From the NCBI GenBank assembly GCA_949294425.1, contig CASFHJ010000180.1, positions 1-15,354 of the forward strand: DNA of 15,354 nt, read 5' to 3'. Positions 7,429 to 13,269 of this stretch are shown here, one piece after another. Numbering within the stretch: position 1 is the first letter of the stretch; each line of letters starts with the position of its first letter. This DNA is from an uncultured Campylobacter sp. (GTDB lineage Bacteria; Campylobacterota; Campylobacteria; Campylobacterales; Campylobacteraceae). A program made the position numbers and the translations under genes. Below the pieces are notes generated by a model, which saw nothing but the letters and a program-made list of their open reading frames with translations, was not told where the DNA came from and searched no databases.

Positions 7429-9185
7429 ATTTTATCCTTTAAAAAAGTTCTTAAAAGCTCGTCTTGCAAAGAAAGCAAAGCTAAAGCCTCTTTAAAAAAG
7501 CTTTCTAAAAGTTTTTTTCTCTCTTTTTCATCAAAATCAAGGGCTTTCATTTTAATAAGCTCACTTGCTTTTTGAAAATAAAGAGGCAAAAAAAGCTCTG
7601 AAAAAAACTCACTTTCTCTAAGCTTAAGCATTAATAGTTCCAAATTTTTAAGATCCTCTTTTTTAGTAGCTTCATAGAGTTTTAAAAAGCTTTCTTGCTC
7701 TAATAAAAGCTTTTTAAGCCTTTTTTTTACAGCCTTTTTTAGAGCTTTTATCTTTGCTTCCTCATTTTTTACAATAACAAAGTTCTTAGCTAAGCTTTCT
7801 TTTAAAAGCTCCTCGCAACACTGCTTAAAAGGCTTTTCTATGGCGTTTTGTATCCTAGCTCCTCCTTGGGTAGCGTTATATACCTTTATATCAAGCTTTG
7901 AACTAACTAAGGCTATGTCTTTTTCAAAAATTCCTCTAAAAAGTGTCCAAACAAGAGAGCTTTGCACCACTCCTAATCCAGCGTAAGCTTCGCACTTATA
8001 TAGTTTATAATCTCTTTCATAGTCTTTTTCGTGCATATTTTTATAGATATAGCCCTTGCTATGTGAGCTTTTATCTTCGCTGTAAGCTAGATCCTGACCT
8101 ATTAGGATAATGTTTTCAAACCTAAGTGCTGCTGCCATTTCAAAAGCCATATTAGATACGCTTAAGCCCTGTGCTAAGTAACCAAAGTCATCAAGTTTTA
8201 AAGAGGAGCTAAAATGCAAGGGTCTTAGAGCTAGTATGAACTTTCTTTGCTTTTTTTTGAGGTATTTTATGGTGTTTGGGTGAGTTAGGGCTGAAATTAT
8301 AAAGATAGTATCTTTGTCAAAATCCTTGTAGTCATTATTGAAAAATTCTGAGCTTAAAGGAATTCTTTCTAGTGAAAATACAAAGTCAGGCACTATCTCA
8401 TTTTCATAAAGTATGCTATAGCTTGAGTCTGGGCAAAAGATGATTATTTTATCTTGATTTTCTTTTAGAAGTTTTAATTGCTTTTGTAAAGATGGTCCAG
8501 TAGAAACTATAACGGCGTTTTTAAATTTAAATTTATTTTCTTTTAAAAAGGCTCTTATGGGCGGATTTTCTAAGAGATCCTTTAAATTTGTAAGGGTATT
8601 TTTAATACCAATTAATGAGTCCTTATAGTCATTTCCATAAGAAAAAGCCCTAGTTTTCATCATGAAAAGTAGCTTAGAATTTATATAACTTATCTCATCT
8701 TTGTAATTTTTCTCATAAAAAATACTATGTATATTTAGCTTATAAATCTTATGTGCTAGGCTTAAAAGCTCTATATCAAAAAGCCTAGAAAGCTCGGCTT
8801 TATCTAAGGGATCAAGTATGATAAGCCTTTTTTTAGCTAGGTCCTTGCTAAAATCAAAAAAGCTTAAACAAAGCTTTATAAGCTCTAGTTCTTTTTCAAA
8901 GATGATTAGCTTTTCTAGTTTTTCATTTTCAAGTAAGAGCTTATACAAGGCTGCTGAACCAAGCCCATAAAAAAATAAAACAGGATAAAATTTGCACTTT
9001 GTTGTAAAAAAGCTTAAAGAATTTAAAAGCTCTTCATTTGGGTTTTCATAAAGAAAATTTGTTTTAAGCCTTATATTTAAGCCAGACTCGCCTTTTACAA
9101 GGGCATAGTCTTTTATATCTATGCTAGATAAAGCCTTTAAAAGTGGGCTTTTATCTAGGGCTTTTAGGTTTTTTTGAAGTATCAT
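7425..9185 (-). CDS. Motility accessory factor (Maf/DUF115), first copy (mafA)
   Basis: Maf-family protein of 586 residues, the shortest of the three. Features in order are FYGLGSAAL (about 72-80), YGNDYKDSL (183-191), STGPSLQKQL (GPSL 230-233), the SLER motif near 271-274, IGQDLAYSE (GQDLA 363-367), EAYAGLG (399-405) at the position where mafB has its G9 tract, and NATQGGARI followed by EKPFKQCCEELL. The C-terminal ~120 residues are lysine- and leucine-rich and probably helical or coiled coil. The ATG at 9185 overlaps the glmS stop as ATGA with no good ribosome binding site, so translation is probably coupled to glmS. It has no poly-G tract and should be constitutively made, in contrast to mafB. 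Expected to act in the cytoplasm on flagellin or on its sugar donor. Confidence 0.9.
   Translation of the reverse strand: MILQKNLKALDKSPLLKALSSIDIKDYALVKGESGLNIRLKTNFLYENPNEELLNSLSFFTTKCKFYPVLFFYGLGSAALYKLLLENEKLEKLIIFEKELELIKLCLSFFDFSKDLAKKRLIILDPLDKAELSRLFDIELLSLAHKIYKLNIHSIFYEKNYKDEISYINSKLLFMMKTRAFSYGNDYKDSLIGIKNTLTNLKDLLENPPIRAFLKENKFKFKNAVIVSTGPSLQKQLKLLKENQDKIIIFCPDSSYSILYENEIVPDFVFSLERIPLSSEFFNNDYKDFDKDTIFIISALTHPNTIKYLKKKQRKFILALRPLHFSSSLKLDDFGYLAQGLSVSNMAFEMAAALRFENIILIGQDLAYSEDKSSHSKGYIYKNMHEKDYERDYKLYKCEAYAGLGVVQSSLVWTLFRGIFEKDIALVSSKLDIKVYNATQGGARIQNAIEKPFKQCCEELLKESLAKNFVIVKNEEAKIKALKKAVKKRLKKLLLEQESFLKLYEATKKEDLKNLELLMLKLRESEFFSELFLPLYFQKASELIKMKALDFDEKERKKLLESFFKEALALLSLQDELLRTFLKDKI
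7435..7440 (-). promoter_or_regulatory. Ribosome binding site supporting the TTG start of mafB
   Basis: AAAGGA on the minus strand, inside the end of mafA and 6 nt before the TTG at 7428. There is no suitably placed in-frame ATG, and the TTGA overlap fits translational coupling to mafA. Confidence 0.6.
7802..7842 (-). repeat. Maf-conserved 41-nt block, mafA copy
   Basis: Third member of the block over the EKPFKQCCEELL region, with 2 of 41 mismatches to the mafB copy. One of these changes a glutamate codon to glutamine. Confidence 0.6.
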
Positions 9186-10975
9186 TCAACCGTAACGCTT
9201 TTTGCTAGGTTTCTTGGCATGTCCACATCATTTCCAAGTCTTATTGAAATTTCCATAGCTAGAAGTTGCACTATAATCATCATTTCAAAAAATTCGCACA
9301 TGAAGTGCTCTTGTTTTTCTGTCTTTATAAAATCATCACTTAATTCAAATTCCACAGGAGATATGCAAAGCAGGGTAGAATCCCTTGCTATAAGCTCCTC
9401 TACATTTGACTTTGTTTTTTCGTAAAGGCAAAGTTCAGGCATTAAGGCTATGGTGTAAAGCTTACTATCTGCTAGGGCTATTGGACCATGCTTCATCTCT
9501 CCTGCTGGATAGCCCTCAGCATGTAAGTAAGAAAGCTCTTTAAGCTTTAAAGCACCTTCTAAAGCAAGAGGGTAAAAAACATCTCTTCCTATAAAGAAAA
9601 AGCCATGCCCATCTAAATACCTCTTTGAAAGACGATGAATTTTATCATGCAATTTTTGTGGCACTAGGCAAACATTTGGTATGTGTCTTAGGGCTTTTAA
9701 CTCCTTACTCATGTCAAAGCCCTTTTTTTGTGCTATAAATATAGCTAGCATCCACAGGCTTAAAACCTGCGTAGCAAAAGCCTTTGTAGAGGCTACACCT
9801 TTTTCAATACCAGCTCTTGTGAGTATACATTTATGTGCTAAACGCACTATGCTTGAGTTATCTACATTGCAAATTGCTATGGTTTTTGCTCCCTTTTTTT
9901 TTGCTATCTTAAGAGCTTCTAGGGTATCTGCGGTTTCTCCGCTTTGAGAGATAACTATAAACAAAGAATTTTCTTTTATAATGGCGTCTTTGTATCTAAA
10001 TTCACTTGCTATTTCAACCTGAGTTTTAATCTTTGAAAGTCTAGTAAAAAGATAAGATGAAGCCAGAGCTGCATGATAGCTAGTGCCACAAGCACAAATG
10101 CTAAGTTCTTCTACGTCCTTAAAATCCTCATCTTTAAGCTCGTCAAAGACTACGCTCTCTCCTTCTATCCTGCCCATTAAAACCTCGTTTAAAACCACGC
10201 TTTGCTCGTAAATTTCTTTTTCCATAAAGAATCTAAAGCCATCTTTTTGGGCGTAAAGCTTATCGTTTGCTAGTTTAACAAAGCTATTTAGCTTTAAGGT
10301 ATCATTTTCATATATAATAAGCTCTTTTTCACTAGCATAGCCATAGCTTAAATCTTCAAGATAAATCACATCACTTACCTTGCCTATAAGAGGCGCGTCT
10401 GCTGAGGCAAAGAAGGTTTCATCTTTGTTTTTAGCGACTATTAAAGGGGCGGCATTTTTAGCAAAAAATATCTTTTTTGGTTCTTTTTTAGAAATTAGCA
10501 AGGTAGCAAAGGCACCCTTTAATCTTTTTACAAGCTTTTTAAAGGCTTCAAAGGCGCCCAATTTTCTAGCATAAAATTCAAAAAGCTGCACTATGACCTC
10601 TGTATCAGTTTGGCTTAAAAAACTAACTCCCTCTTTTTCAAGCTCTTCTTTTAGCTCTTTGTAGTTTTCTATGATACCATTATGTATGACGCAAGAATAC
10701 TCGCCAAGGTGTGGATGGGCGTTGATTTCAGTGGGTTTTCCATGTGTAGCCCATCTTGTGTGTCCTATGGCAAAGCCAAGTCCCTCACTTGAAAAAGATA
10801 GGCACTTATTTTGCAAATTTTCAAGCTTTCCAACCGCCTTGAAAAAATGTAGGTTTTCATCTTTTAGCACGGCTAAACCAGCGCTATCATAACCCCTGTA
10901 TTCTAACTCCTTTAAGCCCTCTAAAATAAGGCTTTTTTTCTCCTTAGAACCTATGTAACCAACTATACCACACAT
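9182..10975 (-). CDS. glmS: Glutamine--fructose-6-phosphate aminotransferase (isomerizing)
   Basis: Makes glucosamine-6-phosphate from fructose-6-phosphate and glutamine, the first step towards UDP-GlcNAc for peptidoglycan, lipid A and nonulosonic sugars, in the cytoplasm. At 597 residues it is of normal length and has all hallmarks. The N-terminal MCGIVGYIG carries the nucleophile Cys2 of the glutaminase domain, and GHTRWATHG is at 71-79. CGTSYHAA (296-303) and SQSGETADT (343-351) mark the first SIS sugar-isomerase domain, followed by GVASTKAFATQ. EGALKLKELSYLHAEGYPAGE lies in the second SIS domain, and the C-terminus is the canonical NLAKSVTVE. It starts 2 nt after the GlnD-like stop and its own stop overlaps the mafA ATG (ATGA). 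No glmS ribozyme is possible upstream, because that DNA is coding. An A9-GGG run (9894-9902, codons 358-361) is a possible slippage site. Placement directly before three maf genes suggests supply of amino-sugar precursor for glycosylation. Confidence 0.98.
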   Translation of the reverse strand: MCGIVGYIGSKEKKSLILEGLKELEYRGYDSAGLAVLKDENLHFFKAVGKLENLQNKCLSFSSEGLGFAIGHTRWATHGKPTEINAHPHLGEYSCVIHNGIIENYKELKEELEKEGVSFLSQTDTEVIVQLFEFYARKLGAFEAFKKLVKRLKGAFATLLISKKEPKKIFFAKNAAPLIVAKNKDETFFASADAPLIGKVSDVIYLEDLSYGYASEKELIIYENDTLKLNSFVKLANDKLYAQKDGFRFFMEKEIYEQSVVLNEVLMGRIEGESVVFDELKDEDFKDVEELSICACGTSYHAALASSYLFTRLSKIKTQVEIASEFRYKDAIIKENSLFIVISQSGETADTLEALKIAKKKGAKTIAICNVDNSSIVRLAHKCILTRAGIEKGVASTKAFATQVLSLWMLAIFIAQKKGFDMSKELKALRHIPNVCLVPQKLHDKIHRLSKRYLDGHGFFFIGRDVFYPLALEGALKLKELSYLHAEGYPAGEMKHGPIALADSKLYTIALMPELCLYEKTKSNVEELIARDSTLLCISPVEFELSDDFIKTEKQEHFMCEFFEMMIIVQLLAMEISIRLGNDVDMPRNLAKSVTVE

Positions 10976-10977
10976 TT

Positions 10978-13269
10978 TTACTCGCTTGTTAAAGATCTTA
11001 TAAGCTCATCTTTTTTTTCTAAGAAAAGCTCGTTTTTCTCAAAGATAAAGGTATTTCTAGTCCTTTTTCTAACCGTTTGTATCCTAGCTTCGCTAAGCCT
11101 TATGTCAAATTTAGTAAAAAGGTCCATAACAAAAGCCATAAAGCCCTTTGTGTCCTTGCTGTTTAGATTAAGTTTGGCATAAGACTTAGAATAATTAAGG
11201 TCGAATTTTAACTCATCTTTTTTAATATTTGGTTTTTTAAGAGCCTTAAAATTCCTGTTTAGGCTTTCTTGCAAGAGCTTTTGAATTTTTTCTACTGCTT
11301 CCTTGCTTAAAATATCACTATAAATAAATTTCACATAAATTCTCTCATCAAAAAGCTCATAAAAACTCATAGATATTAAATTTAAATGCGATAAGCTTAT
11401 AAGTATATTTGAAAGCTTAAAGCCTTTTTTTGCGAAGAATTCTAGGCTTAAATTCTGCCTTGTATCCAGTATGAAATTTTGCTCTTTTGTGGCTAAAAGG
11501 GCTATTCTTACTATGTCTTCATTGCTATGCTTTATGAAAAATAAATTTGATTTTATATGTTTTATCCTATCTTGTGTGCCTGTGTCAAGACTTAAAAAAA
11601 GCTTGGTTCTTTTTAAAATTTGCTCTTTTTTAAGCCTTCTTGTGCTTTCATCTAAGAGGCTTTCTTCTCCTAATGCTTCAAGGCAGTTTTTAAGTAACTC
11701 GTCTAAATTTTTTAAGAAAAAAGCATCATTTTCTTTTAGAGCTATGGCACTTATTAGGCTTAATTTATGTAAAATTTTTAAAAATTTCTCATTTTTAAGC
11801 CTTGAAGTAAGCGAAAAAATCAGCCTTTCATTATAAATATCATCTTTTAAAATAGCTTCTTTCATCATAAAAAAATTCTTACAAAACAAAAGCCCAAAAT
11901 CAACAAGTTTAAGATCTAAGCCAAGTTTGGCACAATAAGATCTAAAAACATTTGCCAAGGATAGCTCGTTTTCCTCTTTTAAAAAGGCAAAAAGTATGCT
12001 TAGTTTTAAGATCATAAGCTCGTCTTTATTTAAATTTTGTAGCTCATTTAGATTTTTTTCATATTCTTTTAGGCATAAAAAGGCATTTTCACAGAGGCTA
12101 AATTCCCCCTCAAAGTCTAGCAAAAAGCGAATCTCATAAAAGGGCTTTAAAAATTCTTTTAACAAAGAGCTATCAAGTAAGAGTTTTAAGCTGTAGAAAG
12201 AATTTTGCTTATACAAAAGCCTTAAAAAAAGCTTTAAACACTCTAAGCTCTCCTCTTTTTGAGGCTTTATCTTTCCAAGCTCAAAGGCTAGATGAGGGCT
12301 AAATTCCTCTTTTTTCTCATACTCTACTAGCATTTGCATTGCTTGGCTAAGATTTAGATCCTTTCTTTTTCTGTCTTCATCTAAGATATAAAAAGCATTG
12401 GCACAAAAACTTCCTATGAAATGAAGACTAGACATAGCCCTTGCTAAAAGCAAATCCCTAGCAGCCTTGCTTTTTTTATCCTTTATAAGCAAGATATGGC
12501 AAAAATTTTCTATTTGCTCCAGTGAAAAAAGCTCACTTTCTTTTTTGTTTTCTAAATTCATAGCAGAGGCTAAAGATAGTATAAAATCACTACAAAGCCT
12601 TAGCTTACTAAGGTTATTTTCATCAAAGCTTTCCTTTAGCTCCTCCTTATAAAGCTTAAATAAAATATCTAAGGCATAGATGAAATTTAGTCCGCCAAAG
12701 TCTTTTTTTATGTTAAATTCCTGTTTTATAAAGGGAATTTTGCTTAAATTTAGCTCTTTTTCAAGCTCCTTTTTTATCTTTTTTCTTTCCTTTTTTAGCT
12801 CTTGTATCTTTTCTTTTGTTATCTTAAATATACTTTTAGAACCGCATAAAAATCTAGTATTTAAAAGATGAAAATTTAAGCTATCTTTTTTAAAGGAAGT
12901 TAACTCCTTTATCTCATAAGAAAGCACAAAGCCAAGATCTTCTAGCAAGCTTATCATAGTCTTTATGAGTTGTCTTAGCTTATAGGCTTTTAGGTCTTTG
13001 TATACAAAAAGCAAACTAAGCTCTTGCTTTGGGCAGAGTTTTGATAGAGCATAAGCCTTACTAGCACAAACACAAAGGGGCAAGTTATTTGGTAAAAAGT
13101 CCTCAAAAAAGACCTCAAGCACCACATCATAAGCCTTTTTTACGAAATAATCCACATCTTTGCAGTAGTAAAAAGAAAAAGAACCTTGCTTTGCAAAATG
13201 CCTATAAGAGCTTTCTTGCACCTCTTTTAACTCCTTTTTTATCTGGCTTAAAAGGCTTATTTCTATCAA
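10978..13269 (-). CDS. GlnD-like protein, catalytic motifs apparently lost
   Basis: Resembles the bifunctional PII uridylyltransferase/uridylyl-removing enzyme GlnD in layout, at 763 residues (GlnD is typically 800-900). The clearest homology is NIKKDFGGLNFI (186-197), matching the GlnD NxKEGPGGLRDI segment, and a C-terminal ACT-like stretch (about 710-750, LSEARIQTVRKRTRNTFIF). The nucleotidyltransferase motif expected as GGYGR...PxSDID is replaced at 71-86: the glycines and arginine become K, A, A and L, and the two metal-binding aspartates become E83 and S85. The HD-domain signature (FHDIAKG and a later HH pair) also has no counterpart around residues 426-464. It may be a pseudoenzyme or a nucleotide-sensing regulator. 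The TTG start is supported by AAGGAG 5 nt upstream and by a TTGA overlap with the upstream stop. It ends 2 nt before glmS, as Cj1367c does in C. jejuni to my recollection. Homology call moderate, function unknown. Confidence 0.75.
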   Translation of the reverse strand: MIEISLLSQIKKELKEVQESSYRHFAKQGSFSFYYCKDVDYFVKKAYDVVLEVFFEDFLPNNLPLCVCASKAYALSKLCPKQELSLLFVYKDLKAYKLRQLIKTMISLLEDLGFVLSYEIKELTSFKKDSLNFHLLNTRFLCGSKSIFKITKEKIQELKKERKKIKKELEKELNLSKIPFIKQEFNIKKDFGGLNFIYALDILFKLYKEELKESFDENNLSKLRLCSDFILSLASAMNLENKKESELFSLEQIENFCHILLIKDKKSKAARDLLLARAMSSLHFIGSFCANAFYILDEDRKRKDLNLSQAMQMLVEYEKKEEFSPHLAFELGKIKPQKEESLECLKLFLRLLYKQNSFYSLKLLLDSSLLKEFLKPFYEIRFLLDFEGEFSLCENAFLCLKEYEKNLNELQNLNKDELMILKLSILFAFLKEENELSLANVFRSYCAKLGLDLKLVDFGLLFCKNFFMMKEAILKDDIYNERLIFSLTSRLKNEKFLKILHKLSLISAIALKENDAFFLKNLDELLKNCLEALGEESLLDESTRRLKKEQILKRTKLFLSLDTGTQDRIKHIKSNLFFIKHSNEDIVRIALLATKEQNFILDTRQNLSLEFFAKKGFKLSNILISLSHLNLISMSFYELFDERIYVKFIYSDILSKEAVEKIQKLLQESLNRNFKALKKPNIKKDELKFDLNYSKSYAKLNLNSKDTKGFMAFVMDLFTKFDIRLSEARIQTVRKRTRNTFIFEKNELFLEKKDELIRSLTSE

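Noticed and set aside
10976..10977. Possible glmS ribozyme or riboswitch ahead of glmS
   Set aside because: Only 2 nt separate glmS from the upstream coding region, so no leader RNA fits.
11471..11836. Plus-strand open frames opposite the GlnD-like, glmS and phosphotransferase genes (for example this one)
   Set aside because: Ser-, Phe- and Leu-rich translations typical of the antisense of Lys- and Glu-rich AT-rich genes; no independent support.
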